Below, piece by piece: positions 44,159 to 54,524 of a stretch of DNA of 64,000 nt; the first letter of the stretch is position 1, and every line of letters begins with the position of its first letter. A program made the translations under genes and the position numbers. The notes under the pieces were generated by a model. The model had not been told where the DNA came from. It saw only the letters and a list, made by a program, of their open reading frames with translations, and did no database searches. The DNA is taken from positions 487,997-551,996 of the forward strand of contig UYJD01000007.1 of assembly GCA_900618795.1 (NCBI GenBank), written 5' to 3'. Source of the DNA: Cyanodermella asteris. Taxonomy: Eukaryota; Ascomycota; Lecanoromycetes; Ostropales; Stictidaceae.

Positions 44159-44671
44159 CTAAGGCTGCTCAGCTTTCTGGCTTGGCTTGTAAGCTGGCGC
44201 CTCCACAAGTTGCGAGCCGACGGTAAATGTGCTTTTCTCGACCTTGAATTTGATGCTCCGGACCCTGTGCTGCGCGTGACCGCGAGTCAATGGCGCTTGT
44301 GTTTCTGCCGTACATGTGAGGCCAACTGACGCACTCACTGTAGCGCCGTCTGCTTCGATATGATCGACTTCGTTGGCATCGACAAAACCTAAGCCTTGAG
44401 CTGCGAATTCGCCGGTACGGCTGTCATCATCCTGGCAGGTTTCGTCAATCGGAGTCGTGGTGCCCGAGTTGTCATCGTGTGGCCAGTTGCTTCGAGAGTT
44501 GGATTGGGTGGTGGTGGTGAGTGCCATTGATTGGTCATTAGATTGGGGCCCCTGCGTCGCTCGTGGCCGTTTAGAACCAGGTCTGCTGCGGGTGGACATG
44601 GCTGGGCGATCAGATGCGCTTAGTTTCTGGCTGTGAAAAGGATCCCACTGACTTCTAGGGACGCCGGACAT
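44159..44671 (-). CDS. Orphan 170-residue disordered protein, tentative
   Basis: ATG 44671 starts MSGVPRSQWDPFHSQKLSASDRP. The sequence is Ser/Thr/Asn/Gln-rich with basic SRPGSKRPRAT and acidic DETCQDDDSR, and ends VEAPAYKPSQKAEQP. It has no hydrophobic core or known motif. Amino-acid use looks protein-like rather than random, but the evidence stops there. Confidence 0.38.
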   Translation of the reverse strand: MSGVPRSQWDPFHSQKLSASDRPAMSTRSRPGSKRPRATQGPQSNDQSMALTTTTQSNSRSNWPHDDNSGTTTPIDETCQDDDSRTGEFAAQGLGFVDANEVDHIEADGATVSASVGLTCTAETQAPLTRGHAQHRVRSIKFKVEKSTFTVGSQLVEAPAYKPSQKAEQP

Positions 44672-46106
44672 GACTTGTCGGTGGCTGTGCGAGTGCCTCG
44701 TATAGGAAGAGTCGCTGCCGGTGGTGGGAACGACTTGGAGGAGGGTCCCGCAAGGACGGCCTATATACGCAAGGGTGCGTCGACTAGAGTCACGAAAGGC
44801 CGAGCGGGCTGCAAGCTTGACTAGGTGGCATGCTCGTGGCCGTAGCTAGTTTAAGCGTTGCCGTCTCCAGGCATCTTGCCAGCTCGTCGTGATGCGTAGA
44901 AAAGGCTGTCTGCACCTGGTCGAGAGAGCCCCTCCTTGACTAGTGGCACTGCATGTCTCGCAGAGACGAGGAGAGCACCGCCGAGATTGGCTTGACGATC
45001 AGATTGAGTTTGTCGAGGGCGGGTAGAGCGAGACCTGCATGGCCGATGCATGTAAGCGCGTACGTACGGCCGGATTATGCAAACGGCAACGTGAAGAATC
45101 ACATCGAGCGTCTCGCAACCGTCAGACTGGTGCAGCGTGGAAACGATTGAACTTGTCAATGATCTCTTAGCACAAAGGCAGGGAGAGGCTGCCAGCGTCG
45201 ACAACTACATGCACACACTGAGCCAGCTATGTAGCCATTTAACTATCTGATCCTGCTGTCACATGTAACTATGGGTCGTGTAGCTCGAACGGCGGTACGG
45301 ATCGGCGGTTTACTGTATCCCGGCGTGGTTTAGGTTATTTGCTTCAACTAAAGCTGCCTTGTCGACACTGCTGGCCCGCTGCAGTTCCAACGGGCCAGCT
45401 GTAAGAGCTGGCTCCAGGGCTGTCCGTGCGGACATGGCGACAATGTTAGGATGCGGGGCAAAATCTTGCCATCTTCCAAGTGGGGCAATTGTGTCCGTGC
45501 CAGCGGCTTGCTTGCGTTGATCGAGGTCAAGCCAACGCCATAGTCTCGTGCCCTCAGACACTGTGCGGAGAAAGCTGTTGATTGATCAGAGGTCGGGTAG
45601 CCGTGCTTTGGCCGATAGGCCTCCAGTCTCACGGAAAGCCGACGGCGCCCGATCGTATCTTTCCCAGGCGGAGGGGCCCGACGAGGTGGCCGCCCGAGCT
45701 CAGAGTGCAGGCATGCGCGTTGTGGATCGTTGGAGAGCTGCCGCAGTGGAGTTTCGAAGTTGGAGGCAGTGGAGTTCGCTGTCGTGCCAGACCAAGGAAA
45801 CCTCCTCTCCTGCCGTCGCAAGCTTTCAGCCACACTTCCCACACGAGCCACGCGGGGCGCAGCGGAGGCACTCGGCTCCGCGGGGCTTTTCGGAGCTTCA
45901 TTCCGACAACTCGTGTCGCGTCGCGTCAACGGTCGACACGCTCGCGGCGTGAGTTGAAGCTCCGCGCAGCAGCCATTTCATTGAGCATCTCTGCTCACAC
46001 CGACACCAAGCTTTATGCCTTTACACCTTTGCAACCTCTTGTGACCTGGTGTCATTGATCATGCCCTAACGCATATTTGTTCGAGCCATACCAGTTTGTT
46101 CTCAGC
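44672..46106. promoter_or_regulatory. MRC1 upstream region with repeat copy B
   Basis: 1.4 kb without a supportable gene. The 105-base repeat copy B lies 195-300 bases before the MRC1 ATG. Confidence 0.45.
45808..45912 (+). repeat. Diverged dispersed repeat, copy B
   Basis: Partner of 41695-41800. The shared core TCGCAAGCTT-CAGCCACACTTC, then CACGAGCCAC and GGGGCGCAGCGGA, is the best-conserved part. Confidence 0.75.
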
Positions 46107-49100
46107 ATGACTTCTCCACAGAGAGCTTCATCACCCGCCGTGGGCAGCTCGCCTGCTTCCACGCGCAGCGACGGCGTTGCTGAAGCTTTCCACTCGCCAC
46201 GAAGCGAAGCTCTAGCGACAGTACTGGATACATATCACTCGGATACCGATACCAGATCATCAATTGATTCAATAAGAGCACAAACCCGAAGTCCTAACCA
46301 CAAAACCCGAGACACGACGGAATCAGCTGAGAGCACCGAGGACGACGATGATAATATTCGGGCGGTGCCAATTCCACGAGGACGCCTGGCAGCCCGACTG
46401 CAAGGCGCGAATGCATCTGCGAACCCACCGACCGAAGACCATCCAGCCGGCGAAACTGCCTATGAACGACTGAAACGCGAACTGGCGCTAGAGAGTCAAG
46501 AGCAGAGAAAAAGTGCGGAACCGGAAGTAAACGAAGACGAAGACGAAGAGCCTGTAGCTAGGCCAGCACCTATGAGACGGATGCTCTTCGCGAAGAAGAA
46601 ACCTGACGCACCGGCCTCCAGACCGCCAACGGCCAACAGCAACGCAGAAGGAGCCAACGCGTCACAATCAAAAAGCCCACTCCGAGGCGACCTTTCCACA
46701 TCGGGGTCTCTCTCGAAAGCCACAAAGTCGGGAGATTTCGCATCAGGATCAGAATCCGATTCAGGCCCACAGACCCGCAGGCTCGAGGGTCATCAGGCTC
46801 GGGTCGCGAGAAAGCGCGCCGAACGTGAGAAGAGAGAGGCCGAAGCGGAATTGAAACGCCAATGGCAACACTCACTGATAAAAGCAAGCTCGGATAGGCT
46901 TGAAGACATTATCAATGAAGACGCTGACGCAGATAATGAGGACGTGCAGGGCGGCAAGAGGCTGTCCTCCCAGGCAAAGCCTACCCGCAAAGCATCCAAA
47001 AAAGCCATCGAGGCCATGAACCGTGAGACCCAACGAATAAGCAGAAACATGCAGCTTGCACATGCAGCAACAACGAGGAAGAAGATTACCAAGGAGAGCT
47101 TGTTCGCGAAGTTCAATTTCAGGCAGCCAGCCGCTAAGCCAGTCGTTGCTCATGAGGATACTGCTTCATCTGTACCCGGCACTCCCCAGCCGGCATCCGA
47201 TGCTGAACAGGGGCAGGAGCATCACACTCCGCCCACAAGTCCAGCCTCGCCTGCTGCAAGCCACGGCAAAAACACCCCTATCCCTGTCAGCCAATCAACT
47301 CAATCAGAGTCTCTGCCTCTTCATGTGGCCCGTGACAGTCATCTCGATGGTGGCCAAGTTGACGAAGAGCTCCTGAGTCTAGAGGACGTGCTTGAGACGC
47401 CATTGCCACCTAAGAAGCCAGAAATACACGGGGAACGGTCGTTCCAGCAGATCTCAAAGCCAATGTCTGCAGAAGCACAAGGCAAGCAAAAATCGGATCC
47501 TCTCATACCACTCGAGACATGCAATTCTTTACCACCGACGAAAGCAGCTACCACCCGTATCCAGAATCTCCGTGTCAGGCTCCCGGTGACTGCGCCGGTG
47601 ACCTTGTCAGATGACGATGAGGACCTTGAGATCGCTCCTGCCAAACCCCTTTCCGCCAAATTTGACGCAATCCTCGCAAAGGCCCACAAAGCTTGTGATG
47701 AGTCGAATAACAAGATCAAGTTCCGTGCTCTTGCTCACATCACGTCGCCAAGTAAGCGTGATAAGCGATATACAAAGCCGTCTGTTCCAGTCGGGCAAAT
47801 GCAGCTTGACTTGATGTGGAAGGCACGAGAGCAAATTGCTAGAGAGCGCGAGGAGCGACTGAACGAGCTCAAAGCCAGGGGCGTTATCATACAAACTGCC
47901 GAAGAGCGTGAAAGGGACCAGATGGCCACCGAAGACTTGCTTGAAAAGGCACGTAAAGAAGTGGAAGAGCTGACGAAAAAGGAGAAGGCGGAGCGGAAGA
48001 AAGAAGGGGGAGATGACGATATTATGGAGATAGACGAAAGCGACGATGATAGCTACGTTGCCAGCGGCGACGAGCAGGAGGATGGGGCCGATGTTGAAGC
48101 TGATGACGAAGAGGAGGAACTCATCGATCCCGAGCTCTCGGGTTCTGAAGACGAGGACGCAGAGATCGAAGACGCGGACGACGAGGAGGGCATCGCCCAC
48201 GCTCAATCTGGCATGTTCGACGACGAAGCGGACGAAGATGAGGACGACGAAGATCAAGACGAGAATCCCAGTGAGCACGAAGATTCACACGAGAACGATC
48301 AACGACTCAATGACGATGCCGATGTCGAAACTGCTCATCGAGGTGCTCCCGCTCGTCGGAACCGTGTCAAGCGTGTCATTGACGACGACGATGAGGACGA
48401 AGTAGCAGAGACTCAACCTGTTGCTGCTGCCGAATCAGTCACAGCACCAACATCACCAGCGGTGATCAACCCATTCGCTCAAGTGGGCGTCGTCAACCCG
48501 TTCGGGGCAGCTCCTATGGGTCTCACACAAGCCTTCGCTACGACCATGGAAAATAGCCAAGATGATGATGACAATTTCACCCAATCTTCAGCTGTCGTGT
48601 TCCAGGTTCCGGAGCCAAACATTCTAGTGGTGGATCAGAACTCCATCTCTCGTGAGCAGGTCCCATTTGGCTTGAATAGTCCCGAGCCTATCCTGCCGTC
48701 ACTGCCGCCGACCCAATATACGCAGCGAACCGCCTTCACACAGGATTTCGAGATGCCTGAGCCAACGCAAGATGGTGGCTTCATTGTGACCTCACCAATT
48801 GCCCAACGCTTTGCGTCTGTCCCTCCGTCGACTATTGACACGGTCTTGGTCAACAACGCGCAGGCAGCTGAGGTGGTCAACCCTAATTTGAAGAGAAAGG
48901 GCCGTCTGCTTCGCCGTGGTGACATGGATCGAGTCTCAGAAGACGAAGCTGAGACACCTGCCGAGCTTCCAGCACCTTCAAACCAGGCTACCAAGGCTGT
49001 AGACGCCTTTACTGCATTGAAAAAAGCAGAGCGACGCCGCCAGCGCATCGAAGAGTTCAACAAGAAGAAGTCGGCTGCAAAAGACATTGTTGACGAGCAG

Positions 49101-50258
49101 GCCGAAGAATCCGAAGATGAGTATGCAGGCCTTGGTGGTGTTTCTGACGATGAATCTGGAGGCGAGATGGACGAGGAAGTCAAGAAGATGCTTGATGACG
49201 AGACTCAGCTCGATCTTAACGAATCGCAACTCGCTGCATTCCATGCCGACAAAGAACGTATCAGCAATGAAAAGGATATCGAGAAGCTGTACAAGGACAT
49301 TGCTAATGGCGGCCTACGACGAAAGCGTGGACATGGCGATTTTGAGGATCTCGACGATTCAGATGATGAAGCTGAGCGCAGGCAGCGACTCCAGCGTCTT
49401 GAAAACGCTCGCATGCGTAGAGCCTTGCTCGCTGACGAGAACGTCGGCAAGATTGCAGAGAACCCGAAGAAGGCCGCATTCCTCAAAGCACTCGAGGACC
49501 GTGACGATGCCGATGACTTTGATGCCTATCTGAACGAACCAGAGCTAGCAGGAGGACTTGTGAGAGAGGATAGCATCCAGGAGGTGCCCAACTCGCAACC
49601 AGCCCAGCCGATTGCCGAGGGACAGACGATATCAGAGAAGCGCAAGCGACCTCTAGAGGAAACAGACCCTAACAAGCGTCTTCCACCCTCTCTCCGTCGC
49701 ACCAAACCCCACGTCGACGCTGTCAAGAAACCCGCTACCCTCGCCGAGATACGCGAGAGCGTTTCTTTCCTCGTCGAAGACTCTCGCGGCACGGACGTAC
49801 TCGTCCCCGCGACGCAGTCGGATGAGTCCGATAACGAGGAAAGCGTCTCCAATTCCCGCTTCGTAGCCCGGCGTGCCGCCAATTCCGTCATCGACCGCCT
49901 CAGCCTGAAACGAGCAGAGTCGGCAAACAGCAACGGAAGTGGTGGCAGCAGTCGTGTAGCATTCTTCACCGAGGGAAGAGACGAGCAAGGCTTCAGAGTG
50001 CCGAGCTTGCTCAAGAAGGCTACAACGCTGAGTGCAAGCGGAGAGGTCACATATTTGACGGAGCGGACGGCGGGGAGGAAGGAGGGAGAGATCAAGAAGG
50101 GTGGAACAAAGAAGAGTAGCGTGGCGCACTTTGCGAGAGAGGCAGAGAGGAGGAAGGCTGTTGACAAGGTCGAGAAAAGGAAGCAAGCGGAGCGGAAGAA
50201 GGCTGTTGAGGGCCGGAGAGGTCTGTTGAAGGGCTTGGGAACGGGCAAGTTTGAGTAG
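46107..50258 (+). CDS. MRC1: Mediator of replication checkpoint MRC1 (Claspin-like)
   Basis: A single exon of 1383 residues from ATG 46107; the frame further left starts only at TTG. The protein is highly charged. Acidic tracts (about residues 640-760) are followed by an SQ/TQ cluster at about 805-895 (LTQAF, NSQDDD, FTQSS, PPTQYTQRTAFTQ, EPTQDGG), the substrate sites of Mec1/Rad3-type kinases. The conserved MRC1 domain follows at about 990-1150 (LNESQLAAFHADKER, DIEKLYKDIANGGLRRKRG, RRQRLQRLENARMRRALLADE). Mrc1 travels with the replisome, couples polymerase epsilon to CMG and Tof1-Csm3, and relays stress to the effector kinase. It is nuclear. A basic RKEGEIKKGGTKKSS tail ends it. Confidence 0.92.
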   Translation: MTSPQRASSPAVGSSPASTRSDGVAEAFHSPRSEALATVLDTYHSDTDTRSSIDSIRAQTRSPNHKTRDTTESAESTEDDDDNIRAVPIPRGRLAARLQGANASANPPTEDHPAGETAYERLKRELALESQEQRKSAEPEVNEDEDEEPVARPAPMRRMLFAKKKPDAPASRPPTANSNAEGANASQSKSPLRGDLSTSGSLSKATKSGDFASGSESDSGPQTRRLEGHQARVARKRAEREKREAEAELKRQWQHSLIKASSDRLEDIINEDADADNEDVQGGKRLSSQAKPTRKASKKAIEAMNRETQRISRNMQLAHAATTRKKITKESLFAKFNFRQPAAKPVVAHEDTASSVPGTPQPASDAEQGQEHHTPPTSPASPAASHGKNTPIPVSQSTQSESLPLHVARDSHLDGGQVDEELLSLEDVLETPLPPKKPEIHGERSFQQISKPMSAEAQGKQKSDPLIPLETCNSLPPTKAATTRIQNLRVRLPVTAPVTLSDDDEDLEIAPAKPLSAKFDAILAKAHKACDESNNKIKFRALAHITSPSKRDKRYTKPSVPVGQMQLDLMWKAREQIAREREERLNELKARGVIIQTAEERERDQMATEDLLEKARKEVEELTKKEKAERKKEGGDDDIMEIDESDDDSYVASGDEQEDGADVEADDEEEELIDPELSGSEDEDAEIEDADDEEGIAHAQSGMFDDEADEDEDDEDQDENPSEHEDSHENDQRLNDDADVETAHRGAPARRNRVKRVIDDDDEDEVAETQPVAAAESVTAPTSPAVINPFAQVGVVNPFGAAPMGLTQAFATTMENSQDDDDNFTQSSAVVFQVPEPNILVVDQNSISREQVPFGLNSPEPILPSLPPTQYTQRTAFTQDFEMPEPTQDGGFIVTSPIAQRFASVPPSTIDTVLVNNAQAAEVVNPNLKRKGRLLRRGDMDRVSEDEAETPAELPAPSNQATKAVDAFTALKKAERRRQRIEEFNKKKSAAKDIVDEQAEESEDEYAGLGGVSDDESGGEMDEEVKKMLDDETQLDLNESQLAAFHADKERISNEKDIEKLYKDIANGGLRRKRGHGDFEDLDDSDDEAERRQRLQRLENARMRRALLADENVGKIAENPKKAAFLKALEDRDDADDFDAYLNEPELAGGLVREDSIQEVPNSQPAQPIAEGQTISEKRKRPLEETDPNKRLPPSLRRTKPHVDAVKKPATLAEIRESVSFLVEDSRGTDVLVPATQSDESDNEESVSNSRFVARRAANSVIDRLSLKRAESANSNGSGGSSRVAFFTEGRDEQGFRVPSLLKKATTLSASGEVTYLTERTAGRKEGEIKKGGTKKSSVAHFAREAERRKAVDKVEKRKQAERKKAVEGRRGLLKGLGTGKFE

Positions 50259-51326
50259 ATGCGTTTGTGAGTAAGGATCGATTTTAGGCGTTACGATGCG
50301 ATAGAGCGCATGTCCTCACTGGGGCAGTCCATGGATCTATGACCACGGATCTGCAAAGCCCTACATTTCAGTTCACAATATCTCTTGCAACGTGAAGTGT
50401 GTTCGATGGAGGCCCGATCGCCGTCTCCCACTGACACACCATACCTCGACCTCGACGCTAGCAACTTTATTCAAGATGGACCTTGCCACTTGTTGCTTCA
50501 GCGAGGAAGCAATGTCTAAGACCCAGACTTAGGTCGTTGATTATATAGACTATGAGATAGTAGTTTAAGGTACTATCTATTATCGAGATAAGTCGGAATC
50601 TATGGATAGTCGTGGTTACTATATTATAAGAATCTAAAGTGGCCGATTTCTGGTGGGGTCAAGGCCAAGTCGAAGAAGTCCCTACCCACCCAGACAGGAC
50701 CGAATACGTCTACCGGCAAAACTTCACAACATAGCCTCTGTTGAATATGAGACAATTTTGAGTAAATAGCTAGGATTCAAAAAGTGTATATTGTCTGATT
50801 TTACTGCTCGTGCGTGCTACTAGTGGTGCGTGGGCGCGGTATCCCGGATAGGCTGTGACGGGTTGGTGGGTAAGGAATCATTCGACTTGGCCTCAGGTAT
50901 TCACATGGGCATTCATCGAAGTCACTTCGCACGGACCAAATACCCTATGCACGACTCAAGAGTTGGTGTGGGGTAGCGCGCAGCGATCACCCAAGGATTA
51001 CCGTATCAGGAAGTGATTACGATTAATGCACACGCGAATACAATCAGGCGGATAGATGCTTTCCGACGGTCATGGTCATCCCAAGGGATTACTCTCCGCA
51101 CCTTGCCCCTCAACGCATACCGAAAATGGGGACCCCCCCGAAACAGCCTACGAGCAGATTACATACACGTTTGCATGTCTCCACCCGCTTGCAGCTTCAT
51201 CACAAAGCACAAACCAAAAGCGAATTTCTACCCTGGCTCACACCTGAACCAAGATCTGCTTCCCATGGTTGTGTGCTCTTGCTTCTGACACGGGCGAAAA
51301 AAAAAAGTTTATCTACCTGAGCAGCG
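50259..51326. other. Intergenic with AT-rich islet
   Basis: Positions 50,530-50,640 are strongly AT-rich, with the inverted pair GATAGTA...TACTATC around 50,555-50,577. They stand out against the GC-rich surroundings like a mutated repeat relic. No gene is seen. Confidence 0.45.
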
Positions 51327-52548
51327 ATGGCGACGTCATGGGACAACCTCATCGTCTGTCCAGACGGGACCAGGTTCTGGTTATTGAGTCTTGGGACCAT
51401 GGAGGGCGATGAGGCGTGGTTCATGCGTAGTACCTTGCCATTTAAGGGGTCCGATCCGAAGCCGGTCAATAAGCGGAGGAAGCTCAAGATGTATGGCATC
51501 CTGATTGACCACCCTGAAGAAGGTCTCATTCTTTGGGGGACTGGTGCTGGGAAGGACTATAATGCTACCGTCGGATCCCCTATGGAAGGTATGTTTGGTC
51601 GAGTTTCACGGAGGAAGGGGGCCGTGTTTTGACGTTATCTTTTACGTTCTTGTGCTTGCTGTGGTGATGATGGATGAGGCGTGTGATGTGAATGTCGAAG
51701 CTTTGTATGATGGAGACGTTCCTCATATTGGATGACCACTTTGAGACCAAGGTTTCTGGAATTCTGCTTTCGGAAAGAAGCTTCATCAAATATCGATTTA
51801 TTTCCATTGCAGAGTGTCAATGTACCGCCCTACTAACCATCTCGTTTCGCCAGATCTCTTCACTCAGATTGAGGAAGTCGGCGAAGAAACCCTCGAAAAG
51901 CAAATTCAAAAATGCGGCTTCCAGCTAAAGGACGTCAAAATGATCATCCTGGGCCACCTCCACATGGACCACGCCGGTGGCGTGCCCTTTTTCAAGAGGC
52001 TCAACGTTCCGATCATCGTGCACGAGCTTGAGCTGAAAAACGCCTACTACGGCGTCGCCACCAAGGTCGACTACGGCTTGTACCTGCCACACACCCTTGA
52101 TTTCGACTTCAACTGGCAGACGTGGAGCGGTAGCGAGTTCGAAGTCGGACAGGGTATTGTGCTGAAACATTCGCCTGGCCATACGCCTGGGCTGGCCGTC
52201 CTGCAGATCAATCTCAAAGAGTCAGTATCCCGGTCATTCGTCTGTCTTCTTATTTTGTCATTGCCACAATACCGTCGACGATTTCCCTGCATCTCAATGC
52301 CACTTTGATGCTGACACGTGAGTTCTGATAGGTCGGGAACGTGGATCGCGACGAGTGACATGTATATGGTGAAGGAGAACTTTGAGGACAATGTCATTCA
52401 GGGTTTTCAGCTCAGAAGCCAGGATGACTGGCTGGCCTCGAACCAGAAGTTACATGCTCTGCAAAAGCGGACAAAGGGCAAGATGCTGTACGGTCATTGC
52501 ATGGAGACGTTGTCAAAGTACAAGTGGGCCCCTCACGCATATACATAG
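51327..52548 (+). CDS. Metallo-beta-lactamase-fold hydrolase, AHL-lactonase-like
   Basis: Exons 51327-51588, 51854-52220 and 52332-52548 encode 281 residues. The joins restore SPMEDLFTQIEEV and INLKESGTWIATSD. The dinuclear metal motif is complete: GHLHMDHAGG (H122, H124, D126, H127), SPGHTPG (H197), SDMY (D219) and YGHC (H265). The domain order and ILIDHPEEGLILWGTG match the AiiA/AhlD lactonase branch, which opens homoserine-lactone or other lactone rings. Fungal members are common, and their real substrates are mostly unknown. Intron 1 is 265 bases, long for this window, and could hide an alternative exon. It has no signal peptide, so it is probably cytosolic. Confidence 0.85.
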
Positions 52549-52987
52549 GTTTCGCGGAGAGCCAAACAATACTCATCGCATCGAAAGCTTTCTCGAGGAC
52601 GTATGATCTTTGAATTGTAGTAACATCAGCCCATGTTTCGAAAAGAGCCCTCTTCCTTTTCTGTTCACATGCCGAGCCCTGCACGACCTGTAGGAGAGCG
52701 TTTTGAACTTGAAAAGCTTCAGCATCGAAGATGATCAAGCTGTATGCCGAAGATCGTGTATGAGTCAGATGTCAAGTACCTATGCATGCATGGTAAAAGC
52801 CGATAGGAAGAGTGTGTCCTGTTGCCGGCAGAAATACAGAATACCAATGAAACAGATGCGTCACCTCGGTCCCCAGCTCCCCCCTCCAAACCATCAACCC
52901 GCCGCATCACCAAAAAACACCAAACCCTCTCCATCTCAATCGACATCTCACTATGCATCTCCGGGCGCGTCCTCGCCCACTCCCACG
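52549..52987. promoter_or_regulatory. Intergenic / PEX7 upstream region
   Basis: 439 bases, pyrimidine/ACC-rich in the last 120 (fungal leader). An open frame runs into PEX7 but starts at TTG and carries no family sequence. Confidence 0.45.
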
Positions 52988-54160
52988 ATGCTCGAGTTCC
53001 GCACGACCGGCCGCCAAGGTTACTCCATAAAATACTCGCCCTTCTTCGACGCGCGCCTCGCCGTCACCACCGCCGCCAACTTTGGCCTCGTCGGCAACGG
53101 CCGCCTCTACATCCTCGGCCTGACCGCGCAGGGCATCGTCGCCGAAAAGACCTTTGACACGCAAGACGCGCTCTACGATCTGGCGTGGAGCGAAGCGCAC
53201 GAGAATCATGTGCTGACGGCGAATGGCGACGGGAGCATCAAGTTGTTCGATATCGGTCTCGAGAGGTTTCCGATCAAGAGTTGGCAGGAGCATAAGAGGG
53301 AGGTTTTCGCGGTACATTGGAACTTGGTGGGGAAGGATACGTTTGTGAGCTCGAGTTGGGATGGGTGTTGCAAGGTGGTGAGTATACACACACACCCTCT
53401 CATTTCCACAGACCGGCCATCCATGCACCTACCTACGAAAGCAATGAGACGACTCCAGCTTACACAACAAATGCAATCTACGAAGAATTGAGGGTCTAAA
53501 ATGCCGAGCTAGCTGGAGCTGACGAAAACACAGTGGAATCCCGCCCGCGACGAATCCCTCGTCACCCTCCCGACCCACGCCTGCACCTACTCCGTCGCCT
53601 TCTCCCCGCACTCGCCCTCCCTCCTCAGCTCCGTGTCCTCCGACTCGCAACTCCGCCTCTTCGACCTCCGCACGCCCCCCTCCGCCGCCAACCACCTCGT
53701 CAGCACCATCGCCCTGCACGCCCCGGCCCCGGCCCGCATGGGCATCCCGCCCCAACGCGCCCTCCCACCGTCCGAAGCCCTGACCCACGACTGGAACAGG
53801 TACTCTCCCAACGTCGTCGCGGCCGCGGGCGTGGACAGGGTCGTCCGGACGTTCGACGTCAGGGCGCCCGGAAGGGGACCCACCGCGGTGTTGGAGGGAC
53901 ACGGGTACGCGGTGCGCAAGGTGGCGTGGAGCCCGCATCTGAGCGATGTTTTGTTGTCTGCCAGTTACGACATGACGTGTCGGGTTTGGAGGACGCAGGG
54001 CGAGGTGGGCGAGATTGGACGGATGGAACGGCATAGCGAGTTTGCGACCGGGGTGGATTGGACGCTTTTCGGGGAGCCCGGGTGGTGTGCCAGTACGGGG
54101 TGGGACGAGAGGGTTTTGGTTTGGGATGTGAAGCAATTCTCGCCGGCGTTGAGCGGTTGA
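52988..54160 (+). CDS. PEX7: Peroxin-7, PTS2 import receptor
   Basis: Exons 52988-53377 and 53534-54160 (intron of 156 bases) give 338 residues, normal for Pex7. The N-terminus MLEFRTTGRQGYSIKYSPFFDARLA is the family start. WD blades are seen as LYDLAWSEAHENHVLTANGDGSIKLFDI, VFAVHWNLVGKDTFVSSSWDGCCKVWNP, SVAFSPHSPSLLSSVSSDSQLRLFDL, VVAAAGVDRVVRTFDVRAP, KVAWSPHLSDVLLSASYDMTCRVW and VDWTLFGEPGWCASTGWDERVLVWDV. It binds nonapeptide PTS2 signals in the cytosol and, with a Pex20-type co-receptor in filamentous fungi, carries the cargo to peroxisomes. Confidence 0.95.
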
Positions 54161-54524
54161 AAAATAAAAACATGGACTCGAAGAAAGAAGTGTCATCTTG
54201 TTGGACCTCGTTGATGGGTACCCACGAATGACGCTACCAAGCACTTGGGAGATGGCTGTAGATGGAAGAAACAATATTGCAACCAAAATATAAAGTATAT
54301 CCGAATTCTTGAGCATGTTCGCATCTATCTGTCATCACATGTATGGATTTCGCGTGACATGGTGGTATCTCAACATAATCATGAATCACATTAGGTTTCC
54401 AATCCCAAACCGACTTCCTTCCTTGTCTTTGTCTGCTCCAACGAAATCAAGAACGCCGAAATGCGATACATCATCAATCGGCCAGCGAGCGTGGGGTGCG
54501 TGCTTGTCATTCATCTCTCTTCCA
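54161..54524. other. Intergenic between convergent genes
   Basis: 364 bases of AT-richer 3' untranslated sequence from both sides. An AATAAA-like AAAATAAAAA lies just after the PEX7 stop. Confidence 0.5.

Noticed and set aside
45348-46058. Frames of 90-193 codons on both strands upstream of MRC1
   Set aside because: They overlap each other and the dispersed repeat copy B, and translate the repeat rather than a conserved protein.
51589-51853. GTGATGA C-box-like word in lactonase intron 1
   Set aside because: No D box (CTGA) or rRNA-complementary block follows at a C/D snoRNA distance.
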